Position numbers and translations under genes: made by a program | The notes under the pieces: model-generated | What the model saw: the letters and a program-made list of their open reading frames with translations, nothing else | Told to the model about the DNA's origin: nothing | Database searches by the model: none | Part shown: one piece after another, positions 7,862 through 15,805 of the stretch | Layout of the letters: the number at the start of each line of letters is the position of its first letter | How positions within the stretch are numbered: the first letter of the stretch is position 1 | Source: Verrucomicrobiota bacterium | GTDB taxonomy: Bacteria > Verrucomicrobiota > Verrucomicrobiia > Opitutales > Intestinicryptomonadaceae | Reading direction: 5' to 3' | DNA length: 64,000 bases | NCBI GenBank assembly: GCA_023450935.1 | Contig: JAEXGH010000012.1 | Location: forward strand, 36,542-100,541

Positions 7862-9193
7862 CTATGCCTTTCTGTTGTCGTAGACGCGTTTGATTTTGCC
7901 CTCCGAACGCGGAATTTTGTTCGGCTCTACAATCTTCACGTCTATTCTGATGTTCACGATTTGCGTGATTGACGCCTGAATTTTTTTGCGGATTGCCTCG
8001 ATTTTCTCGAGACTGTCGCCGTAGTATTTCTCCTGAATTTCGACCTCCACGGTGAGCGACTCCATGTCGTTTTTCATCTCGCGGATTATCCTGAAATTGG
8101 GCGTGCTTTCCTCCACGCGCATGACTCCCACTTCAATCTGCGACGGAAACACGTTTACGCCGCGGATAATGAGCATGTCGTCGCTACGCTTTGAAATGCG
8201 AGAGATTCTGCGGATTGTTCTGCCGCATTCGCATGGCTCAGGAATGATTGAAGTGATGTCGTGCGTGCGGTATCTGAGAATGGGCATTGCGCGCTTGGTG
8301 AGCGTGGAAAGCACAAGCTCGCCCTCTTCGCCGTCGGGCAGAACTTCGCCCGTGTCGGGATCGACTATTTCGGGGTAGAAGTTGTCCTCCAAGATGTGCA
8401 TTCCGCATTTGCAGCGGCACTCGCCGCCGACCCCCGGGCCTACGATTTCCGAAAGCCCGTAGATGTCGAAGGGCACGACGTTCGTGTTTTCGGCAATGAA
8501 CTTGCGCATTGCCTCCGACGACGGCTCTCCGCCGAACACGCCAATTCTGAGCGGCATTTGCTTGAAGTCTATGCCCTTCGCCCTGCCCTCTTCAATGAGG
8601 TGCATAAAGTAGCTTGGCGTCGAGGCTATGACCGTTGTTTTGAGGTCGCGCATGAGCATAAGCTGGCGTTCCGAATTTCCGCCCGAAGCGGGGATTACCG
8701 TGCAGCCCAACGCCTGCGCGCCCGAATGCAGCCCCAAGCCGCCCGTAAACAGGCCGTATCCGTAGCAGTTTTGAACAACATCGGAACTTTTTACGCCATA
8801 CATTTTAAGGCATCTGATTATGGAGGAATCCCACACTTTCAGATCCTCCTCCGTGTAGGCAACAACTATGGGCTTGCCCGTTGTGCCGCTCGAGGCGTGC
8901 AGGCGCACAATGTCCTTCATCTCGACCGCGAAAAGCCCGTCGGGGTAGGTATCGCGCAAATCGGTCTTCTGCATAAACGGAAGCTTTGCGATGTCGGCAA
9001 TTGTTTCGATGTCTTCGGGTCCGACGCCGAGTTCGTCCATACGCGTCCTGTAAAGCGGAACTTTCGCGTAGGAAAGCTTCACAATCTCGCGCAGACGCTG
9101 CGACTGCAACGCCCGCATTTGTTCGCGCGGCAAAAAGTCCATAGCCGAAAAGGGGTGGACATCGCCGTGAATATCGTTCCAAATCTGTTTCAT
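7862..9193 (-). CDS. paaK: phenylacetate-CoA ligase (aryl-acid AMP-forming ligase)
   Basis: 443 aa from the ATG complementary to 9191-9193; longer frames run into iorB and are unlikely. Adenylate-forming signature VRLHASSGTTGKPIVV, then FDIYGLSEIVGPGVG and the C-terminal SEGKIKRVYDNR match PaaK. It activates phenylacetate or related aryl acids with ATP and CoA. Cysteines near CRCKCGMHILEDNFYPEIV and EPCECGRTIRRI resemble the zinc-like clusters of the phenylacetate-CoA ligase family. Co-transcribed with iorAB, it could either make arylacetyl-CoA for reductive synthesis of aromatic amino acids or run in the catabolic direction. Confidence 0.9.
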   Translation of the reverse strand: MKQIWNDIHGDVHPFSAMDFLPREQMRALQSQRLREIVKLSYAKVPLYRTRMDELGVGPEDIETIADIAKLPFMQKTDLRDTYPDGLFAVEMKDIVRLHASSGTTGKPIVVAYTEEDLKVWDSSIIRCLKMYGVKSSDVVQNCYGYGLFTGGLGLHSGAQALGCTVIPASGGNSERQLMLMRDLKTTVIASTPSYFMHLIEEGRAKGIDFKQMPLRIGVFGGEPSSEAMRKFIAENTNVVPFDIYGLSEIVGPGVGGECRCKCGMHILEDNFYPEIVDPDTGEVLPDGEEGELVLSTLTKRAMPILRYRTHDITSIIPEPCECGRTIRRISRISKRSDDMLIIRGVNVFPSQIEVGVMRVEESTPNFRIIREMKNDMESLTVEVEIQEKYYGDSLEKIEAIRKKIQASITQIVNIRIDVKIVEPNKIPRSEGKIKRVYDNRKA

Positions 9194-9198
9194 AAAAA

Positions 9199-9675
9199 TT
9201 ACGAATTTCTGCCGAGTAAAAATGCCGCCTTGTTCGATTCGTGCAATTTTGCGGGGAAAAGTTTTTCCAGAGTCGCCAACCAGCGCGACTCGGGAATGTC
9301 GAAATACTTGCTGAGAACGCCCAGCATCGCAACGTTCAACGCCTTCTTTGAGGGAAGTTTTTCGGCATCGATGTCCGACGGCGAAACAACAACGCCGCCT
9401 TTGGCGAGTGTCGCCTTGTAGACGTCCGACCATTCGGGTTCGAGCGAGACGAGGTAGTCGGTTTCGTTCTCGGGGATAATCGGGCTTACAACCTCTTTAC
9501 CGAAGCGGACGTCGCTTGCAACCGAACCGCCGCGCTGCGACATTCCGTGAACCTCCGCCTTCTTGACATCGAGGCCCTCTTCGAACATTACTTCGCCCAG
9601 AATCATAGCCGCCTTAAGCACGCCCATTCCGCCGAGTCCCGCTATTTTTACGTTTACTGTTTTATCGGCTTTCAT
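9199..9675 (-). CDS. iorB: indolepyruvate:ferredoxin oxidoreductase, beta subunit
   Basis: 158 aa starting MKADKTVNVKIAGLGGMG; the start is one base after the iorA stop. The glycine-rich GLGGMGVLKAAMILGE and AEVHGMSQRGGSVASDV stretches are typical of the gamma-type domain of 2-oxoacid:ferredoxin oxidoreductases. With IorA it should convert aryl pyruvates (indolepyruvate, phenylpyruvate) to arylacetyl-CoA with reduction of ferredoxin, reversibly. At 158 aa it is slightly shorter than the usual 180-200. Confidence 0.9.
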   Translation of the reverse strand: MKADKTVNVKIAGLGGMGVLKAAMILGEVMFEEGLDVKKAEVHGMSQRGGSVASDVRFGKEVVSPIIPENETDYLVSLEPEWSDVYKATLAKGGVVVSPSDIDAEKLPSKKALNVAMLGVLSKYFDIPESRWLATLEKLFPAKLHESNKAAFLLGRNS

Positions 9676-9676
9676 C

Positions 9677-11251
9677 TTATTTGCCCGCCTTTCTTTTTGC
9701 CTCCGACGCCGCCACAAAAATGCACGGCTGGCGCAAAACTATGACTGTAATTCCGTTCTCCGAAAGCTTTTCGGAAAGATAGTTTTTAAACTCCGCATAC
9801 TGTTTTACGGGATTGAAAACCTCGACGTTGTCCGCGCCCATCGCGCGCGCGACGCCCTCAATGCTGACGCGTCTCGTCTCTGTGTGGTCGAGCTTCCTGC
9901 CCGTGGCGGGATTTTCCTGATGTCCCGTCATCGCGGTGGTGGAGTTGTCGAGAATTATTATGACGTGCCCCGTTGACGGCGGATTGTAGATTGCCTGCGT
10001 CAACCCCGTAAGCCCGCTGTGCATAAAAGTGCTGTCGCCGATTACGCTGACCACTTTGCGCGCCTTTTCTTCGGGCAGAACTTTGCGCATGCCAACGCCC
10101 ATGCCTATCGACGCGCCCATGCAAATCTGCATGTCCATTCCGCTAATGGGTTTCATCGCCGCAAGCGTATAGCAGCCGATGTCGCCGGCAACAATGCAGC
10201 CAAGCTCGACAAGCGGCTTGAAGCTGAAAATGTGCGGACACCCCGCGCAAAGCGCGGGCGGCTTCTGCTTGAATTTCGGCATTTCGAACGACGTATCGCC
10301 CGCAAGCTGCGCGCGCACGCGGTCAACGTTCAGTTCGCCGAAACGCCACTCCTGAGCGCGCGGTTCGACTTTCGCACCCGCCGCCAAAAGAAGAGTCGTC
10401 ATGTAGGGATCGCCCTCCTCGACTACGACGCACCTTTCGAATTTTTTGGAAAACTCCACAAGCTTTTCCGTCGGAAGAGGCGAAAGGCCGACCTTGAATG
10501 TGGAGGCTTCGGGAGCGGCTTCGCGCGCGTATTGGAATGCGACGCCGCTTGCGATTATACCGAGCTTTTCCGAACGCATTTCGATTTTGTTCGGCCCTTC
10601 GGTTTCGTTCCAAGCCCGAATTTCGTCGAGCTTTTTGCGCAAAACCCTGTGCGCGGGCTTTGCGTGCGCGGGAACCATAACGCGCGCTGCAATGTCCTTG
10701 CGGAAATTGGCTTCGGGCAGTTCCGCAACGGAGGCGTCAAACTCCACAACGGAGGTGGTGTGCGCAACGCGCGTAGTTGTGCGGATAACAACGGGTATGT
10801 TCCAGCGTCGCGAAATTTCGAACGCCAAAACGGTGAAATCAAAAGCCTCCTGCGAGGACGCGGGCTCGAGAACCGGAATGCCGCCGCAACGGGCAATAGA
10901 GCGCGTATCCTGCTCGTTCTGGCTCGACGCCATTCCGGGGTCGTCGGCTACGACGGCCACAAAGCCGCCCTGCACACCGCTATATGCCGCCGTAAAGAAC
11001 AGATCCTGCGCCACGTTGAAGCCTACGTGCTTCATCGTAACAAGCGCGTTGCTTTCGGCAAAAGCCACTCCCAAAGCGACCTCCGCGGCGACTTTTTCGT
11101 TGGGTGCCCATTCGGCGTTCCCGCCCAAAAGCGAAAAGTTTTCGAGAATTTCGGTGGACGGCGTTCCGGGGTATCCCACTCCCAGCGCAACTCCCGCGCG
11201 ACGGGCGGCAAAGGCGATTGCCTCGTTGCCGCTCAACATTTTTCGATTCAT
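9677..11251 (-). CDS. iorA: indolepyruvate:ferredoxin oxidoreductase, alpha subunit lacking the C-terminal ferredoxin domain
   Basis: 524 aa from the ATG complementary to 11249-11251, which has AGG six bases upstream; a start 12 bases earlier is possible. YPGTPSTEILENF and the TPP-binding region (GDSTFMHSGLTGLTQAIYN, ILDNSTTAMTGHQENP) identify the alpha subunit, as does ALCAGCPHIFSF. Classical IorA ends in two ferredoxin-like [4Fe-4S] motifs; here the protein stops after LRQPCIFVAASEAKRKAG and has no CxxCxxC motif anywhere. Electron transfer must use another cluster or this is the short IorA class. First gene of a five-gene operon. Confidence 0.9.
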   Translation of the reverse strand: MNRKMLSGNEAIAFAARRAGVALGVGYPGTPSTEILENFSLLGGNAEWAPNEKVAAEVALGVAFAESNALVTMKHVGFNVAQDLFFTAAYSGVQGGFVAVVADDPGMASSQNEQDTRSIARCGGIPVLEPASSQEAFDFTVLAFEISRRWNIPVVIRTTTRVAHTTSVVEFDASVAELPEANFRKDIAARVMVPAHAKPAHRVLRKKLDEIRAWNETEGPNKIEMRSEKLGIIASGVAFQYAREAAPEASTFKVGLSPLPTEKLVEFSKKFERCVVVEEGDPYMTTLLLAAGAKVEPRAQEWRFGELNVDRVRAQLAGDTSFEMPKFKQKPPALCAGCPHIFSFKPLVELGCIVAGDIGCYTLAAMKPISGMDMQICMGASIGMGVGMRKVLPEEKARKVVSVIGDSTFMHSGLTGLTQAIYNPPSTGHVIIILDNSTTAMTGHQENPATGRKLDHTETRRVSIEGVARAMGADNVEVFNPVKQYAEFKNYLSEKLSENGITVIVLRQPCIFVAASEAKRKAGK

Positions 11252-11275
11252 ATTAACCTGCATAATTTATCTAGA

Positions 11276-11320
11276 TAATTACCTTTTTGCGTAAATCGTT
11301 CAACCCTTTTTTTGCGTTTG
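11276..11320 (-). promoter_or_regulatory. putative iorA promoter with A-tract
   Basis: On the - strand CGCAAAAAAAGGG is followed by TTGAAC (complement of 11298-11303) and, 16 bases on, TAATTA (complement of 11276-11281), 25 bases before the ATG. The A-tract plus TTGA arrangement recurs before several genes in this window. The outer part is one arm of a perfect 20-bp inverted repeat shared with the exonuclease promoter. Confidence 0.45.
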
Positions 11321-11441
11321 GGTGTTTCGAAACGCATTTTTAAACAAAACAAGAAGCGCAAACGGGGAAGCTTTGCCCTGCCCCCAAACTCCCTTTGGAG
11401 CGGGCAAAAAACGCCGCCGCACAAACGCAAAAAAAGGGTTG
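11301..11441. repeat. perfect 20-bp inverted repeat between divergent genes
   Basis: CAACCCTTTTTTTGCGTTTG at 11301-11320 is repeated as its exact reverse complement at 11422-11441, with 101 bases between. The arms face the divergent iorA and exonuclease genes, and each ends in a TTGA that may be a -35 box, so they could be duplicated promoter elements rather than a transposon end. A near copy (CAACC, seven T, GCGTTT) lies at 27749-27766, upstream of nuoB. Confidence 0.6.
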
Positions 11442-11476
11442 ATTACGGGCGGCGAAACATATTCTATTATTGGAAG

Positions 11477-12355
11477 ATGAACGCACTGCTTATTGACGGA
11501 TACAATCTCGGCTTCAGATGTTTCTACGCGATGCCCGATTTATCGCGCGCGGACGGCTTCCCGACGGGCGCGCTGCACGCGTTTTTCAATAGCCTGATAA
11601 AACTCTCGGGCGAAAACACTCCGCATTCAACCGCAGTTTTCTTCGACAAGGGTGGCTCAAAACGCCATCTTGCAATCCACCCGCAATACAAGGCAAACCG
11701 CAACGAAGCCCCCGACAAGTTCAAAAAGCAGATTCCGTCGATGAAATATTTGTGCGAGATTTTCGGCTTCAACCCGACCGAATCGGAGGGGATAGAGGCC
11801 GACGACCTGCTTGCGAGCGCGGCGGCGGCGGTGCAGAAAGCGGGCGGGAGGGCAATCATTGCAAGTGCCGACAAAGACTTTGCGCAGCTTGTCTGCCCGA
11901 ATATCCACCAAATGCTACCCCCCAATCCGAAGAACAAGGAGTGGACGCTCTTGGACACAATAGGCGTAAAGACGAAGTTCGGAGTTGTTCCAGCGCAAAT
12001 TCCCGACTACCTTTCCCTGATTGGCGATTCCGCCGACAACATCGAAGGCATAGAGGGGGTCGGGCCGAAAACCGCCGCCAAGTGGCTGAAGGATTTCGGA
12101 GACATCGACACAATCATCAAACGTTTCGACTGGCTCAAACCCGAAAAATTCCGCCCCCTCGTGCGCGACGGCGAGGCGTTGCTGCGCCGCAATATGGAGC
12201 TAATCCGCTTGGACTCCTCGCTCGACGTTCCCGCGCCCGAAATGAAAACGCCTAATTTCGACGACATTATCGCGTTCCTCGAAGAGATGGAAATGAAGAA
12301 ATCGCTCACTTCGCTGCGCAAATTCGCGAAAGAGCAATACGACATTTCGCTTTGA
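11477..12355 (+). CDS. free-standing 5'-3' exonuclease / flap endonuclease (PIN and H3TH domains)
   Basis: 292 aa from ATG 11477. It matches the 5'-nuclease domain of DNA polymerase I and small exonucleases such as Xni: N-terminal LLIDGYNLGFRCFYAMP, metal-binding acidic residues in GIEADDLLASAA and SADKDFAQLV, and the helix-hairpin-helix DSADNIEGIEGVGPKTAAKW that grips DNA. Such enzymes remove RNA primers and flaps. There is no polymerase domain. The start sits only about ten bases after a possible TTCTAT -10 box, so the message may be nearly leaderless. An intrinsic terminator follows. Confidence 0.85.
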   Translation: MNALLIDGYNLGFRCFYAMPDLSRADGFPTGALHAFFNSLIKLSGENTPHSTAVFFDKGGSKRHLAIHPQYKANRNEAPDKFKKQIPSMKYLCEIFGFNPTESEGIEADDLLASAAAAVQKAGGRAIIASADKDFAQLVCPNIHQMLPPNPKNKEWTLLDTIGVKTKFGVVPAQIPDYLSLIGDSADNIEGIEGVGPKTAAKWLKDFGDIDTIIKRFDWLKPEKFRPLVRDGEALLRRNMELIRLDSSLDVPAPEMKTPNFDDIIAFLEEMEMKKSLTSLRKFAKEQYDISL

Positions 12356-12369
12356 TTTTTCTTAAAAAC

Positions 12370-12404
12370 AAAAACCGAAGAGCGGTAAGCCCTTCGGTTT
12401 TTTT
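12370..12404 (+). terminator. intrinsic terminator of the exonuclease gene
   Basis: Perfect stem AAAACCGAAG (12371-12380) / CTTCGGTTTT (12392-12401), followed by a run of T. It lies 15 bases after the stop codon. Confidence 0.85.
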
Positions 12405-12510
12405 GCGTTTTAAGCGCGCAGCCTTGAAAAATAAAAACACCTGCCGACGTTTATTTCCCCGCGGAAAGGTTAACTGTCAATCAAACGAGCGGAAATTCCC
12501 GCGCGGGCTA

Positions 12511-12547
12511 CAAAAAAGCCCGCCGCCCGATGGGGCGAAGGGCTTTT
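12511..12547 (-). terminator. intrinsic terminator of trpB2
   Basis: Stem AAAAGCCC (12514-12521) / GGGCTTTT (12540-12547). Read on the - strand it follows the trpB2 stop by 19 bases and runs into six T. The loop also pairs (GCCGCCC/GGGGCG). Confidence 0.75.
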
Positions 12548-12566
12548 ATACGAGGCTGGAGCAAGT

Positions 12567-13946
12567 CTACTTTGCCTTGTCTTCGCAGGAGGGCAGGCAC
12601 GACAAAGCCATTGCGATTTCCTCGGCGGGGTATTCGTAGTTTTTGAGGTTGCCCGCAAAATATTCCAAATACGCCGTCATATCGAGATGCCCGTGTCCAG
12701 AAAGGTTGAACAGAATAGCCTTTTCCTCGCCCTTTTCCTTGCACTCCAGAGCCTTGTTTATCGCCGCGCAAATTGCATGCGCCGATTCGGGCGCGGGAAC
12801 AATCCCCTCCGCGCGCGCAAATACAACCGCCTTCTCGAAGACATCGAGCTGGTTGACCGTTTCGGCGCGCATCAGCCCCTGATGGAGAATGTTGCTTACC
12901 TGCGGAGCCATTCCGTGGTAGCGCAGACCGCCCGCGTGGACTGCCGGCGGGATAAAGGAGCTGCCGAGCGTATACATTTTCATAAGCGGCGTCATCTTCG
13001 CGACATCGCCGTAGTCGAACGCGTATTTGCCCCTTGTAAGCGAGGGACACGCCGCGGGCTCTACGCCCAAAACGTCCACTTTCCTGCCGCCGCGCAGCAT
13101 TTCGCCCAGAAACGGATTGGACAATCCCGCGAAGTTCGAACCGCCGCCGCACGCGCCGATAATCAGGTCGGGATAGTCGTCCGCCAATTCAAACTGTTTA
13201 AGTGCCTCAAGCCCTATCACCGACTGGTGCATCAGAACGTGGTTGAGAACCGAACCCAAGCAATACTTTGTGTTTTCGTCCTTGAGCGCCTCTTCGACAG
13301 CCTCCGAAATTGCTATGCCGAGCGAGCCGCGACAGTTGGGGTCTTTCGCCAAAACCGCCCTTCCCACTTCCGTCTGGTTGCTCGGCGACGCCACTACCGT
13401 TCCGCCGAAAATTTCCATCATCGCCTTGCGATACGGTTTTTGGTCGTATGAGCAGCGAACCATAAACACCTTGCACTCAATGCCAAACGCGTTGCACGCC
13501 TGCGAGAGAGCCGAGCCCCACTGCCCCGCGCCGGTCTCTGTGGTGATTTTCTTGACGCCGCATTTTTTGCATTCGTATGCCTGCGCGAGCGCGCTGTTTG
13601 TCTTGTGCGAACCCGACGGGCTTACGCCCTCGTATTTATAGTAGATTCTTGCGGGCGTGCCCAACGCCTTTTCAAGCCTGCGCGCCCTGAACAGGGGCGA
13701 GGGCCTCCACTGGCGCATAATTTCCCGCACGGCAGCCGGAATTTCCACATAGCGTTCGCGCGTTGTTTCCTGCTCTATAGCCCCCTTTGAGAATATCGCC
13801 GAAAGCTTGGAAATGTCTATCGGCCTGCCCGTTGACGCGTCGAACGGCGGCGGCGTTTTCACGGGTAAATCGGCCTCAATGTTATACCAATGGGTCGGGA
13901 TTTGTTCTTCGTCTAGAATGAATTTTACTTGCTTGTCTGAAGCCAT
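12567..13946 (-). CDS. trpB2: TrpB2-type tryptophan synthase beta chain (PLP-dependent)
   Basis: 459 aa, starting MASDKQVKFILDE; a start nine bases upstream exists. The extended N-terminus and RPSPLFRARRLEKALGTPAR mark the TrpB2 class rather than TrpB1. The PLP lysine is in SGSHKTNSALAQA; TETGAGQWGSALSQA is the substrate loop and GACGGGSNFAGL binds the phosphate. TrpB2 makes tryptophan from serine and indole and often works without TrpA; no trpA or other trp gene is nearby. It follows the PEGA lipoprotein by 12 bases and may be read through from the nuo operon. Confidence 0.9.
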   Translation of the reverse strand: MASDKQVKFILDEEQIPTHWYNIEADLPVKTPPPFDASTGRPIDISKLSAIFSKGAIEQETTRERYVEIPAAVREIMRQWRPSPLFRARRLEKALGTPARIYYKYEGVSPSGSHKTNSALAQAYECKKCGVKKITTETGAGQWGSALSQACNAFGIECKVFMVRCSYDQKPYRKAMMEIFGGTVVASPSNQTEVGRAVLAKDPNCRGSLGIAISEAVEEALKDENTKYCLGSVLNHVLMHQSVIGLEALKQFELADDYPDLIIGACGGGSNFAGLSNPFLGEMLRGGRKVDVLGVEPAACPSLTRGKYAFDYGDVAKMTPLMKMYTLGSSFIPPAVHAGGLRYHGMAPQVSNILHQGLMRAETVNQLDVFEKAVVFARAEGIVPAPESAHAICAAINKALECKEKGEEKAILFNLSGHGHLDMTAYLEYFAGNLKNYEYPAEEIAMALSCLPSCEDKAK

Positions 13947-13958
13947 CTTTATCAAGAA

Positions 13959-14339
13959 TTATTCTTTTGTTAACGATTTTTCCGTCTCGGGATTTTTCGT
14001 GAGGTCGAAAAACAACCTCTCGGGGACGGCACTCAACTCCGGCGTCGACTTTCTGAAAGAGGGGAAAGTCTCGACCTGAATGAAATAGTTTTGCCCTTTC
14101 GGGGCGGGGGGCGGCATAACAGTGATTGTTGTTTTGCGGACGAAGCAGCCGTTGGCAGTAGCCTCCACGCCCAAGTCTACGGGCGTGCGCCCGACCTCGA
14201 AGCCGTCGCTTACTACAACCGCCCCCGACGGATTTGATTCCACGCGAATCCAACGCGTCAGGTCGCGCTCGTCGGTGGTGCAAGAGCACAAAGCCGACGC
14301 CGCCAATATGCAAACCGCAATTCTCATTGTTAACGTCAT
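13959..14339 (-). CDS. PEGA-domain lipoprotein
   Basis: 126 aa. It starts MTLTMRIAVCILAASALCSC, a lipoprotein signal peptide with the acylated Cys at LAASALC or ALCSC; the second Met is an alternative start. The body contains RVESNPSGAVVVSDGFEVGR, typical of PEGA domains, small beta-folds found on bacterial surface or periplasmic proteins. No enzymatic residues are seen. It lies 28 bases after nuoN and 12 before trpB2 on the same strand, so it is probably transcribed with them, though a functional link to complex I is not evident. Confidence 0.75.
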   Translation of the reverse strand: MTLTMRIAVCILAASALCSCTTDERDLTRWIRVESNPSGAVVVSDGFEVGRTPVDLGVEATANGCFVRKTTITVMPPPAPKGQNYFIQVETFPSFRKSTPELSAVPERLFFDLTKNPETEKSLTKE

Positions 14340-14367
14340 ACTAAAAACGCCGTTTGAATCAATAAAA

Positions 14368-15804
14368 TTATGCCCCCGCGAAGGAAAACACGATAGTGGA
14401 AACCGCCACAACCGCAACCGCCAACACGACGACAGTCGCCTTTGCCGCCGGCGTGGGAGCGAAAACCGATTCGCGCCTTTCCGACTTCTCCAACATTGCC
14501 CTAATCCAGCCGAAGTAGTAGTATATCGAAATTGCCGAGCCCAAAACCAGCACACCGATAAGCCAATACAGCTGCGCGTTCCACGCCAGCAGAAGCACGA
14601 GCAGCTTCCCAAAGAAGCCCGCCGTGGGCGGAATGCCCGCAAGGGACGCCAGCGACGTTATCATCGACATTGCCGTAGCCGGCGACTTGCGCATCATGCC
14701 GCGGTAGTCGGAGATAGACTGCATTGAATCGTCCGCGCCCTCAAATCCGTTTATGGTGAAGAATATTGCGTAGTTTGCCAGCATATACGCGCCCAAGTAG
14801 AAATACAGCACGGGCGCGAACGTGTCGATTACCGAAGGTTCTTTGAGCATTGCAACCACCAGAACAAGCAAATATCCCGCGTTCGAAATGCCCGAAAACG
14901 CCATAAGCCGCTTTACCCTCACCTGCGTAACGCCGCCAAGGTTGCCTATTAGCATCGTAAGAATCGCGACCACTCCGACCGCCGTAATCAGGTGTTCGCG
15001 CAAGACAAGCAGTTCGGGGGAATCGAACTTGATTGACGCGCAAAACTTCGCCAGAAAAACAATGCCTGCCGCCTTCGAAGCGACAGCCAAAAACGCCGAA
15101 ACGGGAGCGGGCGCGCCCTGATAGACATCGGGTGCCCAGAACTGGAACGGGAACGCGGCAATCTTGAAGAACACGCCCGCAAGAATCAACGCCGACGCCG
15201 CAAAGAACATCTTGTTCATAAGCCCCGTGGAGAAATTTTCGAACCACAGAAAATCAACGCCCGACATGCGTCCCGCGCCGTATGCCAAAGCTATACCCAT
15301 AAGCAGCACCGCGCCGCTTAGCCCGCCTACTATCACGTATTTTATTCCCGCCTCCGCAGAACTGAGCACGTTTTTCCCGAACGCCGTCATAACGTAAAGG
15401 CAGATTGTTGCGCATTCCAACGCCACAAACGTAAGCATTAAATTGTTCGACCTCACAAACAGGCTAAGCGACGCCGCGCAAATCATCAGCACCGCTATGA
15501 ATTCGTTTCTGAGAGGGGAGTCGGTTTTCGCGAAGAAACCGAAGCCCATCTGCGCCGTGAAAATCGAACAAATCACAACCAGCGCGCCGAAGGCGTTGTT
15601 TTGCGAAAGCAGCGCGCACGAAGACTGTGCAAACACGAAGTTTACCACCAACGCCGCATACATGCCCGCAAACGCGAACGCCGAAACCGCCCTTTCGAAC
15701 TTGCGTCCGAAACAGGCCGCGAAAACGAGCGTAAGCACGGCAAAAACAACGAGCAATGCCTCCATTTGCACCGCCGCCCAATCAAAATTTACAATCTTTT
15801 CCAT
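14368..15804 (-). CDS. nuoN: NADH-quinone oxidoreductase subunit N
   Basis: 478 aa, about 14 hydrophobic segments. It is one of three antiporter-like proton-pumping subunits of complex I. Family features are the conserved Lys/Glu in helices around FFKIAAFPFQFWAPDVYQGA and the ALECATICLYVM segment. It starts one base after nuoM ends and closes the nuo gene series. Inner membrane. Confidence 0.95.
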   Translation of the reverse strand: MEKIVNFDWAAVQMEALLVVFAVLTLVFAACFGRKFERAVSAFAFAGMYAALVVNFVFAQSSCALLSQNNAFGALVVICSIFTAQMGFGFFAKTDSPLRNEFIAVLMICAASLSLFVRSNNLMLTFVALECATICLYVMTAFGKNVLSSAEAGIKYVIVGGLSGAVLLMGIALAYGAGRMSGVDFLWFENFSTGLMNKMFFAASALILAGVFFKIAAFPFQFWAPDVYQGAPAPVSAFLAVASKAAGIVFLAKFCASIKFDSPELLVLREHLITAVGVVAILTMLIGNLGGVTQVRVKRLMAFSGISNAGYLLVLVVAMLKEPSVIDTFAPVLYFYLGAYMLANYAIFFTINGFEGADDSMQSISDYRGMMRKSPATAMSMITSLASLAGIPPTAGFFGKLLVLLLAWNAQLYWLIGVLVLGSAISIYYYFGWIRAMLEKSERRESVFAPTPAAKATVVVLAVAVVAVSTIVFSFAGA

Positions 15805-15805
15805 A

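Noticed and set aside
10019..11278. 419-codon open frame opposite iorA
   Set aside because: Antisense to a clear TPP enzyme gene; no start signal or similarity.
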